The notes beneath the pieces were generated by a model that worked only from the letters and a program-made list of their open reading frames with translations, was not told the DNA's origin and did not search any database. A stretch of 51,245 nucleotides of DNA from CAXMST01 sp963700785 (GTDB lineage Bacteria > Actinomycetota > Thermoleophilia > Solirubrobacterales > 70-9). Below, one piece after another: positions 19,781-27,814 of the stretch. The translations under genes and the position numbers were made by a program. The stretch is taken from positions 1-51,245 of the forward strand of contig CAVOYZ010000025.1 in assembly GCA_963700785.1 (NCBI GenBank), read 5' to 3'. Position 1 is the stretch's first letter. The number at the start of each line of letters is the position of its first letter.

Positions 19781-20536
19781 ATGGCCGACCGCCCGCCGGA
19801 GGCCGAACGAGCCGCGGACGCCGTCGCCAACCTCGACGCGATCACCCGCCGGTTGCGGCGCGAGTGCCCATGGGATCGCGAGCAGGACGAGCGATCGATC
19901 GTCCCGCACACCGTCGAGGAGGCCTACGAGCTGGCCGACGCCGCGGCCTCGGGGGACGACGAGAAGCTGCTCGACGAGCTCGGGGACGTGCTCTTCCAGG
20001 TCCACTTCCTCGCCCTGCTGCTCGAAGAGCGGGGCTCGGGCGATCTGGCGACGGTCGCCGGGCAGATGACCGAGAAGCTGATCCGCCGCCATCCCCACGT
20101 CTTCGGGGAGGCGGAGGCCGAGAGCGCCGGCGAGGTGCTCGCCAACTGGGACAGGATCAAACAGGAGCGGGAGGGTCGCAGCGGTCTGTTCACCGACGTC
20201 CCCGAGAACCTGCCGGCCCTGCTCTACGCCCGCAAGCTGCAGCGACGGGCGACGTCGCGGGCGCCCGAGGGCTCCGAGCTCGGCGTGGTCGGGGCCGGGG
20301 ACGGCCGGCAGTCGGCGGATGCGGCGGTCGCGGGCATCGAGCGACTGGAGCGCCTGCGGATCGACGGTGCCGACGCTTCACCCGGCGCCGACGCCGGCGA
20401 CCGTGCCGAGGTCGAGTCGCTGATCGGCGAGCTGCTGTTCTCGGTCGTCGACCTGGCCCGGCGGCTGCGCTGCGATCCGGAGCTGGCGCTGCGAGCGGCC
20501 GCCGATCGCTTCGCCACCTCGATCGCCGAGTCGTGA
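19781..20536 (+). CDS. mazG: Nucleoside triphosphate pyrophosphohydrolase MazG
   Basis: 251 residues from ATG, 8 bases after the foldase stop. MazG removes non-canonical or excess NTPs. The first MazG domain has RRLRRECPWDREQDERSI, the metal-binding EEAYELADA and KLLDELGDVLFQVHF (ExxE...ExxD), then LIRRHPHVFG. A shorter second domain is near the C-terminus (IGELLFSVVDLARRL). Length and order match two-domain MazG. The mazG-eno-ftsB order is conserved in actinobacteria. Confidence 0.95.
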   Translation: MADRPPEAERAADAVANLDAITRRLRRECPWDREQDERSIVPHTVEEAYELADAAASGDDEKLLDELGDVLFQVHFLALLLEERGSGDLATVAGQMTEKLIRRHPHVFGEAEAESAGEVLANWDRIKQEREGRSGLFTDVPENLPALLYARKLQRRATSRAPEGSELGVVGAGDGRQSADAAVAGIERLERLRIDGADASPGADAGDRAEVESLIGELLFSVVDLARRLRCDPELALRAAADRFATSIAES

Positions 20537-20553
20537 AACACTCCCGCATCTCG

Positions 20554-21853
20554 ATGACCGCGATCACCGACGTTCATGCCCGCCAGATCCTCGACTCGAG
20601 GGGCAACCCGACGGTCGAGGTCGACGTCCGCCTCGAGGGTGGCGCGAGCGGCAGCGCGGCGGTCCCCTCGGGCGCCTCGACCGGTGAGTTCGAGGCGACC
20701 GAGCTGCGCGACGGGGGGGAGGCCTACGACGGCAAGGGCGTCGCGACCGCGGTCGCCAACGTCAACGGCGAGATCGCCGAGGCGCTGTCCGGCGCGCGCC
20801 GCCGCCGATCAGGCCGCGATCGACCGCGCGCTGATCGAGCTCGACGGCACCGCCAACAAGTCGCGACTCGGTGCGAACGCGATCCTCGGCGCGTCGCTCG
20901 CGATCGCGAAGGCCGCGGCCGCCGATGCGGGGGAGCCGCTCTACCGCTACATCGCCGGCCTGCACGCGGACGGCGACGCCGATCCCTCGGTCCTGCCGGT
21001 GCCGATGATGAACGTGCTCAACGGCGGCTCGCACGCCGACAACTCGGTCGACTTCCAGGAGTTCATGGTCTCGCCCGCAGGGGCCGGGAGCTTCCACGAG
21101 GGCCTGCGGGTCGGAGTCGAGATCTTCCATGCTCTCAAGGCCCACCTGAAGTCGGCCGGCCTGAACACCGCCGTCGGCGACGAGGGTGGCTTCGCACCCG
21201 ACCTGCCGTCGAACGAGGCAGCGCTCGATGCGCTCGTCGCCGGAATCGAGGCGGCCGGCTACCGGGCCGGAGAGCAGGTCTTCATCTGCCTCGATCCCGC
21301 GACCAGCGAGATCTACGAGAACGGCAGCTACGTGCTCGAGCACGAGGGTCGCAGCCTGAGCGCGGCCGAGATGGCCTCCTACTGGACCGACAAGGTCGAC
21401 CGCTATCCGATCATCTCGATCGAGGACGGGATGGACGAGGAGGACTGGGAGGGCTGGCGCTCGCTGACCGACTCGCTCGGCGACCGCTGCCAGCTGGTCG
21501 GCGACGATCTCTTCGTCACCAACCCCGAGCGCCTCGGGCGCGGCATCGAGATCGGGGTTGCGAACTCGATCCTGGTCAAGGTCAACCAGATCGGGACGCT
21601 GACCGAGACCCTCGAGGCGGTGCGGATGGCCGCGGCGGCCGGCTACAGCGTCGTCATCTCGCACCGCTCCGGGGAGACCGAGGACACGACGATCGCCGAC
21701 CTCGCCGTCGCCACCGGCTGCGGGCAGATCAAGACCGGCGCCCCCTCGCGCTCCGATCGGGTCGCCAAGTACAACCGCCTGCTGAGGATCGAGGAGCAGC
21801 TCGGCGATCGCGCCACCTACCCCGGCCTCAGCGCTTACGCGGGCCGCTCCTGA
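20554..21853 (+). CDS. eno: Enolase, interrupted by an apparent one-base insertion
   Basis: Enolase converts 2-phosphoglycerate to phosphoenolpyruvate. The N-terminal part (ARQILDSRGNPTVEVDVR, SGASTGEFEA) and the rest, from AADQAAIDRALIELDGT on (VGDEGGFAPDL, SIEDGMDEEDWEGW, VKVNQIGTLTE, VISHRSGETEDT), are both fully conserved but lie in different frames. The shift falls in the run of CGC/GCC repeats around 20793-20806. The total of 1300 nt is one base more than 433 codons, so one extra base explains it. Catalytic Lys and Glu residues are intact. ATG 20554 gives the canonical start; GTG 20533 overlapping the mazG stop is possible. Confidence 0.93.
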
Positions 21854-21855
21854 GC

Positions 21856-21909
21856 GGGGCACCGTTCCAGCAACCCCGCCTGCAGCGTCCTCGGGGCCGG
21901 AAGGTGCCC
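21856..21909 (+). promoter_or_regulatory. Structured RNA-like element between eno and ftsB
   Basis: Nested helices begin 3 bases after the eno stop: GGGCACC (21857-21863) with GGTGCCC (21903-21909), TTCC (21865-21868) with GGAA (21899-21902), and CCCCG (21874-21878) with CGGGG (21892-21896). An AGCAA internal bulge and a 13-base loop containing CTGCAG remain unpaired. No T-tract follows. It could be an attenuator, RNA processing site or unknown RNA motif; ftsB starts 25 bases later. Confidence 0.5.
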
Positions 21910-21934
21910 GGCGCCCGGCGTCGAAGGGGCCGGT

Positions 21935-22288
21935 GTGAGCGCCACGACTGCACGGGGCCGCCGCTACAAGGCCCGGATCGAGCCCCGCAAGGCGGGCCGG
22001 CGAGGGCCGGCGAGCCGGATCCACTGGGATCGGGTGGGGCGGATCGCGCTGGTGCTCGTCCTGTTTGCGGTTCTCGCCTCCTACGTCAACCCCGTCATCG
22101 ACCTGTTCCACACCTGGCGGGATGCCGGGGCCGCCGAGGAGCGGCTTGCCGAGCTGAAGGCGGAGAACCAGCGGCTCAAGCACCGCGCCGCCGAGCTGAA
22201 GACGCCCGCCGCCGCGATCCGCGAGGCGCGCCGGCTGGGCATGGTCGGCCCGGGCGAGCAGGCCTACGTGATCAAGGGACTCGAGTAA
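21935..22288 (+). CDS. ftsB: Cell division protein FtsB/DivIC (septum formation initiator)
   Basis: 117 residues from GTG, with GAAGGGG upstream. A basic cytoplasmic N-terminus of ~35 residues is followed by one transmembrane segment (RIALVLVLFAVLASYV). A coiled coil comes next (EERLAELKAENQRLKHRAAEL) and the conserved end (REARRLGMVGPGEQAYVIK). The family links FtsL and FtsQ in the divisome. It lies directly downstream of eno, its usual place in actinobacteria. Confidence 0.93.
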   Translation: MSATTARGRRYKARIEPRKAGRRGPASRIHWDRVGRIALVLVLFAVLASYVNPVIDLFHTWRDAGAAEERLAELKAENQRLKHRAAELKTPAAAIREARRLGMVGPGEQAYVIKGLE

Positions 22289-22346
22289 CCTAGGCACGCT
22301 ACGACCAGGGACCCTGCGCTACGCCGCGGGGCCTGTCGTCGTCGCC

Positions 22347-22375
22347 ACCCCACGGGCGCGCGGCGCCCGCGGGGT
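22347..22375 (+). terminator. Strong hairpin between ftsB and the sulfotransferase cassette
   Basis: ACCCC-AC-GGGCGC (22347-22359), loop GCG, GCGCCC-GC-GGGGT (22363-22375): a 13-position stem with a single A-C mismatch and no T-tract. It separates the conserved housekeeping block from the cassette that follows. Confidence 0.6.
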
Positions 22376-22452
22376 CCCCGGCGATGACGCCACCCGCGGA
22401 AGGCACCGTGCTGCGGTTCACGGTGGCAGGATTACGCCCTGGGCACTACGAG

Positions 22453-23412
22453 ATGAGCACTACCACTGCACTTGAGATCGAGGCGGCGCTGGAGAGCGCC
22501 GATGACGCTGAGGTCTTCGACCCGCCGCCGCTGCTGTTCGTCGGCGGCACCGGCCGCTCCGGCACCCACGTCGTCGCCAAGATCCTCAACAACCACAGCC
22601 ACTACCGCAAGGTCCCGAACGAGGCGCGGTTTCACACCGACCCCGGCGGCTTCCCCGACGTGCTCGCCGGCCGCACCGGGCCGGCGCTGTTCATCTGGCG
22701 GCTCAAGCACCACTGGTACCGGAACTTCGAGCCCGCGAGGCGCAGCTTCCGCGGGATCCATCGGTACGTCCCCCGGAGCCGGCTCGACGCGGCCTCGGCG
22801 GCGTTTCTGCGGCGCTTCGAGGACGAGCCCGAGGCCGCCTGCAGGCAGCTCTTCTTCGACCTGCTCTGGCCGCTGGCGACCGAGTCGGCGAAGGCTGGGC
22901 TGATCGAGCAGAGCTGCGACGTCGTCGCCGAGGCGCCCACCCTGGGCCGGCTGTTCCCGGAGGCGAAGTTCATCCACGTCGTCCGCGACGGACGCGACGC
23001 CGCGGCCTCGCGCGCCGGACAGGCGGGCCGGCTCACCTATCCGCGCTCGATCATGCAGGGCCTGGAGTGGTGGGAGGGGCGGATCCGGAGGATCGACGCT
23101 GGGGTCTCCGGGGCCGAGCCGGGCCGCGTCTACCCGGTCAGCCTCGACGATCTCGTCGGCGGCGAGCGCCGGCACAGCTATCGCCTGATGCGGCGCTTCG
23201 CCGGCCTTCGCAACGAGGCCGCGATGCTCGACTACTTCAAGCGCCGGGTCCACGGCCGCAACGCCCACCTCGAGCGCTGGCGCTCGAGCGTCCCCGAGCG
23301 CCGGCAGGCCGAGGTCGACGCGGCCTACGCCGGGATCCTCGAGCGGATGGAGACGGACGGGGTCCACTGCGCCGCGCAGCTGCGGCGGACCTACGAGCGG
23401 AGGGGCCGATGA
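22453..23412 (+). CDS. Sulfotransferase 1 (Sulfotransfer_3-like)
   Basis: 319 residues from ATG 22453. The PAPS 5'-phosphosulfate loop GGTGRSGTH is at residues 31-39 and the 3'-phosphate motif VRDGRDAAASR in the middle. Such enzymes transfer sulfate from PAPS to a sugar, lipid or protein hydroxyl. It shares with the next two genes the patterns P-x-E-x-R-F-H, LFPEAKxIH, the WW-E-G-R segment and the C-terminal DGVHCAAQLRRTYER. The longer ORF from ATG 22384 adds 23 codons including TTA, very rare here, so I reject it. First gene of a coupled cassette; its stop overlaps the next start (ATGA). The acceptor is unknown. Confidence 0.85.
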   Translation: MSTTTALEIEAALESADDAEVFDPPPLLFVGGTGRSGTHVVAKILNNHSHYRKVPNEARFHTDPGGFPDVLAGRTGPALFIWRLKHHWYRNFEPARRSFRGIHRYVPRSRLDAASAAFLRRFEDEPEAACRQLFFDLLWPLATESAKAGLIEQSCDVVAEAPTLGRLFPEAKFIHVVRDGRDAAASRAGQAGRLTYPRSIMQGLEWWEGRIRRIDAGVSGAEPGRVYPVSLDDLVGGERRHSYRLMRRFAGLRNEAAMLDYFKRRVHGRNAHLERWRSSVPERRQAEVDAAYAGILERMETDGVHCAAQLRRTYERRGR

Positions 23413-24365
23413 GCGAGCTCGCGGCCCGCCCGGAGCAGCCGGACCTGATCTTCGTCGGTGGCACCGGGCGCAGCGGCACCCACGTCCTCAGCCAGCTTCT
23501 CGGCAGCCACCCGCGCTACGCGCGAGTCCCGATCGAGTGCCGCTTCCACTGCAACCCCCAGGGCTTCCCCGACCTGCTCAACGGCAGGGTCGGTGTCGAC
23601 GTGTTCCTGAAGAAGCTGCGCAAGTTCTGGTGGCGGCGGATCCGTGCGGGCGAGGTCGCACCGGTGGTCGCCAAGCGACTCGCCTTCGGCCGCAAGGTCC
23701 GCGGCCTGCACAAGATCGTTCCCCGCGATCGGTTCGATGCCTCCGTCGCCGAGTTCGAGCGCCACTACCCCGCCGATCCCGAGCTTGCCTGCAGGAACCT
23801 GTTTCTCGACCTGCTCTGGCCGCTGACCGCCGAGCAGGGCAAGCCGGGCCTGATCGAGATGAGCTGCTTCACGATCGCCGAGGGCCCGACGCTGCAGCGG
23901 CTGTTCCCGGAGGCGAAGCTGATCCACACGGTCCGCGACGGCCGTGACGCCGGCTCCTCGAAGGTCTCGAAGCGACAGAAGCGCTCGCACCCGCGCGACG
24001 GGCTCGAGGGCCTGCGCTGGTGGGAGGGCCGGCTGCGGAACATCGAGCGCGGCGTCAACGGCCTCGACGACCGCTCGAAGCTGCTCTGCGTCAGCCTCGA
24101 CGACCTGGTCGCCGGCGACCGCGAGGGCGTCTTCGCGGAGATCCGCGAGTTCACCGGCCTCGACGATCAACCCGAGATGCGTCGCTTCTTCGACGAGGAG
24201 ATGAATGCCGACGCGGCGAACAAGGAGCGCTGGCGCGAGGGGCTCAGCAGCGAGCGCCAGGCGGCCCTCACCCGCGAGTACGAGAAGACCCTCGATCGGC
24301 TCGAGCGGGAGGGTTTTCACTGCGCCCCGCAGCTGCGGGCCGCCTACGAGCGACAGCCGGCGTGA
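23409..24365 (+). CDS. Sulfotransferase 2 (Sulfotransfer_3-like)
   Basis: 318 residues from ATG 23409, overlapping the previous stop by 4 bases. GGTGRSGTH is near residue 17 and HTVRDGRDAGSSK provides the 3'-phosphate contacts. It contains IECRFHCNPQGFPDLLNGR, LLWPLTAEQGKPGLIEMSC and EGFHCAPQLRAAYER, closely parallel to its neighbours. No signal peptide or membrane segment, so it should act in the cytoplasm, before export by the flippase encoded downstream. Likely a product of tandem duplication. Confidence 0.87.
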   Translation: MSELAARPEQPDLIFVGGTGRSGTHVLSQLLGSHPRYARVPIECRFHCNPQGFPDLLNGRVGVDVFLKKLRKFWWRRIRAGEVAPVVAKRLAFGRKVRGLHKIVPRDRFDASVAEFERHYPADPELACRNLFLDLLWPLTAEQGKPGLIEMSCFTIAEGPTLQRLFPEAKLIHTVRDGRDAGSSKVSKRQKRSHPRDGLEGLRWWEGRLRNIERGVNGLDDRSKLLCVSLDDLVAGDREGVFAEIREFTGLDDQPEMRRFFDEEMNADAANKERWREGLSSERQAALTREYEKTLDRLEREGFHCAPQLRAAYERQPA

Positions 24366-25276
24366 GCGACCCGGCTGAGCTCGTCTTCATCGGCGGGACC
24401 GGGCGCTCGGGAACCCACGCGCTCGCCCGGCTGCTCGGGCACCACTCGCACCTCGCGGACGTTCCGATCGAGGCCAGATTCCACTGCAACAAGCTCGGGA
24501 TCGGCGATCTGCTCGAGGGGCGCGTCACGCTCGCCGCCCACCTCGCGAAGCTGCGCGGCTTCTGGTGGCACCGGGTCCGCGTCGACGGGCGTCCGCGCGG
24601 CCTGTACAACCTGATCCGCCGCGCGGACTTCGATCGTGCCTGCGAGCGCTTCGAGGCCGCCTACTCCGACGACCCGATCGGCGCCTGCCGCCGGCTGTTT
24701 CTCGATCTCCTCGGGCCGGTGGCCGAGCGCGCCGGCAAGCCGGGGCTGGTCGAGATGTCCTCGCACAACCTCAGGGGGGCGCAGACCCTGCTGCGGCTGT
24801 TTCCCGAGGCCCGGGTCCTGCACGCGCTCCGCGACGGCCGCGACTCGGCCGCGTCGGTGACCGGCAAGACCTGGGGGCCGGACGGGGTCCCGGCGGCAAT
24901 CGATTGGTGGGCCGAGCGCCTGCGTGCGATCGAGCGCGGCGTGCGCGGCGAGGAGGACGGCGCCAGCTACGCAATCGGGGCGGAGCGCTTCCGGGTGGTG
25001 ATGCTCGAGGATCTCGTCGGAGCGCAACGGGAGACCTCCTACGCGGAGCTGCTCCGGTTTCTCGGCCTCGGGGATGAGCCCGCGATCCATGAGTACTTCG
25101 ACCGGGAGGTGACCGCGGGCGCCGCTCACGTCGGCCGCTGGCAGGGCGAGCTCGGGCCGGTGGGGCGGGCGCGGGTCCGCCGCCGCTACCGGCGCACGGT
25201 CGCGGCGCTGGAGGCGGAGGGCAACCACGCGGCTGCGCCGCTGCGCGCCGCGCTCGAACGGGAGCCGGCGGCGTGA
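24362..25276 (+). CDS. Sulfotransferase 3 (Sulfotransfer_3-like)
   Basis: 304 residues from GTG 24362 (GTGA overlap with the previous stop). GGTGRSGTH begins at residue 11, and HALRDGRDSAASVTG is the 3'-phosphate segment. It keeps PIEARFHCNKLGIGDLLEGR, MSSHNLRGAQTLLRLFPEA and WWAERLRAIERGVRG but is the most diverged of the three: the C-terminal Cys shared by copies 1 and 2 is missing (EGNHAAAPLRAALER). Different acceptor positions for the three enzymes would be a natural explanation, but is inference. Confidence 0.87.
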   Translation: MSDPAELVFIGGTGRSGTHALARLLGHHSHLADVPIEARFHCNKLGIGDLLEGRVTLAAHLAKLRGFWWHRVRVDGRPRGLYNLIRRADFDRACERFEAAYSDDPIGACRRLFLDLLGPVAERAGKPGLVEMSSHNLRGAQTLLRLFPEARVLHALRDGRDSAASVTGKTWGPDGVPAAIDWWAERLRAIERGVRGEEDGASYAIGAERFRVVMLEDLVGAQRETSYAELLRFLGLGDEPAIHEYFDREVTAGAAHVGRWQGELGPVGRARVRRRYRRTVAALEAEGNHAAAPLRAALEREPAA

Positions 25277-26843
25277 GCGAGCCAAAGCGGAAGATCCTGT
25301 TCGCAACCTCGAACGGCACCGGGCTCGGGCATCTGAACCGCTCGATGGCGATCGCCAGGCGGCTACCCGATGAGATCGAGCCGGTCTTCTTCACCCTCTC
25401 GCAGGCGGCGCCGGTGGTCGCCGCATCGGGCTTCCGGGTCGAGTACTTCCCCTCCTATCGGCGTCCTGCATCGGGCTCGGACTGGCAGTGGAACCTGCGG
25501 CTGCGCAGGCGTCTCGAGGTGTTGCTCGAGGACGAGCACCCCGATCTCGTCGTCTTCGACGGGGTCCACCCCTATCGGGCGCTGACGCACGTGCTCAGCG
25601 CCCGCGACGCTCCCGCCTCGGTCTGGTGCCGGCGACCGCTCTGGCGCCGGGGCTCCTCGAAGGCCCCGCTGCGGCGCACCGGCGCCTTCGATGCCGTGCT
25701 CGAGCCCGGTGAGCTCGCGGCCGATTTGGACCGGGGTCCGACCGCCGAGCGCCGCGATGAGGTGATCGCGGTCGATCCGATCGTCTTCTGCGACGAGGAC
25801 GAGCTGCTCGCCCGAGACGAGGCCGCCGAGGAGCTCGGCCTCGACCCGGAGCGGACCACGGCTCTCGTCAACCTCGGCCAGGGCGGAGCCACCGGGGCGG
25901 CCGTCGCCCGGGTCCTCCGGGCCCTGACGGCCGACGCCGATCTGCAGGTGGCGGCGCTGCGCTCCAGCATCGGCCCCGGCCTCGCGCGTGCCGGACGGGG
26001 TGACGCTGCTCGACGCCACCTTCCCGATGAGCCGCTACTTCCGGGCCTTCGATCTCGCGGTCGCGGCGGCTGGATACAACGCCTTCCACGAGCTGATCGC
26101 CTTCTCGCTGCCGACCCTGTTCGTGCCGATGCCGCGCAACACCGACGATCAGGCGGCGCGGGCCCGCTGGGCGGCCGACGCCGGGGTTGCCCGGGCGATC
26201 GAGGGGCCCGGCGACGAGCGGCTCGAGGCGGAGCTCGAGGCGCTGATCGATCCGCAGGTCGAGGGCGGAGATCCGGTCCGCCTGCGAGTCCGCGTACGAG
26301 CGAAACGGCGCGGTCGCCGCGGCGCGCGCCGTCGCCCGGCTCGCGGCCGGCAAGGAGCCGGAGCCGGCGGTCCGCCGCAAGGGCGCCCTGAATCGCTGGC
26401 TGCGCCTCTCCAGCCACCCGATCGGCCCGAGCCTGCCGATCGCCGTCGCCCAGACGGCACGCGACTGGATCTACACGCCCGAGCGCGGGCGCCCGAAGGC
26501 GGTCGTCTTCGCGCTCGGCGAGCCCGAGCGCGACGCCCGCGAGGAGCTCGAGCGGGCGATCGACTCCTTCGGCGTGCCGCGCGATCGGGTGATGGTGGTC
26601 ACCGACTCGTTCGACTTCGCGACCCTGCGCGAGCTCGGTGTGGCGTTCCGGCGGATCCCGACGGCAGCGGAGCTGGGGCTCGAGTTCGACGACCCCGCCT
26701 ATCGCGAGCTGCTCGAGCGCCGCCTCGATCAGGCGCTCGGCCCGTGGCACGGCAGGTGGCCGATGAAGCGGATCGGGACCGGCAACCAGGTCCTCCGCGA
26801 GGAGGCGGCGAAGGGCGCCGGACGGGGCGGGGCTGACCGGTGA
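25273..26843 (+). CDS. MurG-like (GT28-type) glycosyltransferase with C-terminal extension; two apparent frameshifts
   Basis: Composite of about 522 residues. The N-terminal acceptor domain begins KILFATSNGTGLGHLNRSMA, the glycine-rich loop of MurG-type enzymes. The donor domain has GYNAFHELIAFSLPTLFVPM then NTDDQAARARWAAD, matching the GT28 C-terminal pattern for UDP-sugar binding. The last ~170 residues, ending near WPMKRIGTGNQVLREEA, form an extension I do not recognise. The frame changes near 25980 and near 26284, each as if one base were inserted; 1571 nt minus two is a whole number of codons. It overlaps both neighbours by 4 bases. Probable role: building the glycan or glycolipid that the sulfotransferases modify. 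Confidence 0.75.
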
Positions 26844-27814
26844 GCAGTCCCGATCCTCCGCTAACCTCGTCGGCATCTATGGAGGCCTCGGCCCGGACCG
26901 AGCCGACTGGCGCCGAGCGGGGCGAAGCCAGCGGCAGCACGCTCAACGTCGCCCGAGGCGAGCTCTCCTCGGGTCAGCTCAGCCTGCCCAACCTGATCAT
27001 CCTCGGGGCGCAGAAGTGCGGAACCAGCGGGCTGCACTACTACCTCGGCCTGCATCCGGAGGTCTCGATGTCGAGCCCGAAGGAGCTCAACTTCTTCATC
27101 GCCGAGCGCAACTGGGGCAGGGGCCTCGAATGGTATTCGCGCCACTTCGATCCGAGCGCCCACTGTCGCGGCGAGGCTTCGCCGAACTACACCGCGTTCC
27201 CGCAGCACATGGGCGTCCCCGAGCGGATGTCGGAGGTGGTTCCCGACGCGCGGCTGATCTACATCGTTCGCGACCCGCTCGATCGGATCGCGGCGCACTA
27301 CGTGCACAACTTCGCCAAGCGCCGCGAGAAGGGTGAGCTGCGGGAGACCCTGCTGCACCCGAACACCTCGTACGTCGCGCGCAGCAAGTACTTCACCCAG
27401 CTGCAGCGCTTTCTCGAGCACTACGACCGCGAGCGGATCCTCGTGATCGAGAACTCCGATCTGCGCGATCAGCGCGCGGCGACGCTGCGTCGGGTGTTCG
27501 AGTTCGCCGGCGTCGACGCCGGCTTCGAGCATCCCAAGTTCGAGCAGGTCCGGCACTCGACCTCGCGCAAGAAGCGGGCGACGAAGATGGGCATGAGGGT
27601 CCAGCGGATGAGCAGGTCGCGGTCCGGCCGCCGGATTCCCCGGCGCGCCTGGCTCGCGCTCGACGTGGCGCTGCCGCTGTCGAAGCCGATCAGCAAGCCC
27701 TCGACCGATGAGCTGCGCGAGGCGCTCGGGGATCAGGTTCTCGAGGTCCTGCACGAGGACGCGGAGCGGCTCCGGGAGTTCACCGGCCGCGACCTCGCCA
27801 GCTGGTCCGTTTGA
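26840..27814 (+). CDS. Sulfotransferase 4 (NodH/heparan-type)
   Basis: 324 residues if started at GTG 26840, in keeping with the 4-bp overlaps of the cassette; ATG 26879 is a possible shorter start after TAACCT at 26862-26867. The PAPS loop is LIILGAQKCGTSGLHYYL and the 3'-phosphate site YIVRDPLDRIAAHYVH, both of the Sulfotransfer_1 type and unlike the GGTGRSGTH trio. KELNFF and GEASPNYT are further family signatures. A Lys/Arg-rich stretch lies near residues 235-265. It should sulfate a different acceptor or position than enzymes 1-3. Confidence 0.88.
   Translation: MSSPDPPLTSSASMEASARTEPTGAERGEASGSTLNVARGELSSGQLSLPNLIILGAQKCGTSGLHYYLGLHPEVSMSSPKELNFFIAERNWGRGLEWYSRHFDPSAHCRGEASPNYTAFPQHMGVPERMSEVVPDARLIYIVRDPLDRIAAHYVHNFAKRREKGELRETLLHPNTSYVARSKYFTQLQRFLEHYDRERILVIENSDLRDQRAATLRRVFEFAGVDAGFEHPKFEQVRHSTSRKKRATKMGMRVQRMSRSRSGRRIPRRAWLALDVALPLSKPISKPSTDELREALGDQVLEVLHEDAERLREFTGRDLASWSV

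Noticed and set aside
20785..20810. Programmed frameshift in eno
   Set aside because: No slippery heptamer or known precedent; a run of CGC/GCC units makes an extra-base error more likely.
21856..21909. SAM-type riboswitch
   Set aside because: CAGCAACC and GGTGCC recall fragments of SAM riboswitch cores, but the required helices and pseudoknot are missing and the neighbours have no link to methionine metabolism.
22384..22452. N-terminal extension of sulfotransferase 1
   Set aside because: The 23 codons include TTA and other codons rare in this DNA, and the extension is absent from the two sister enzymes.
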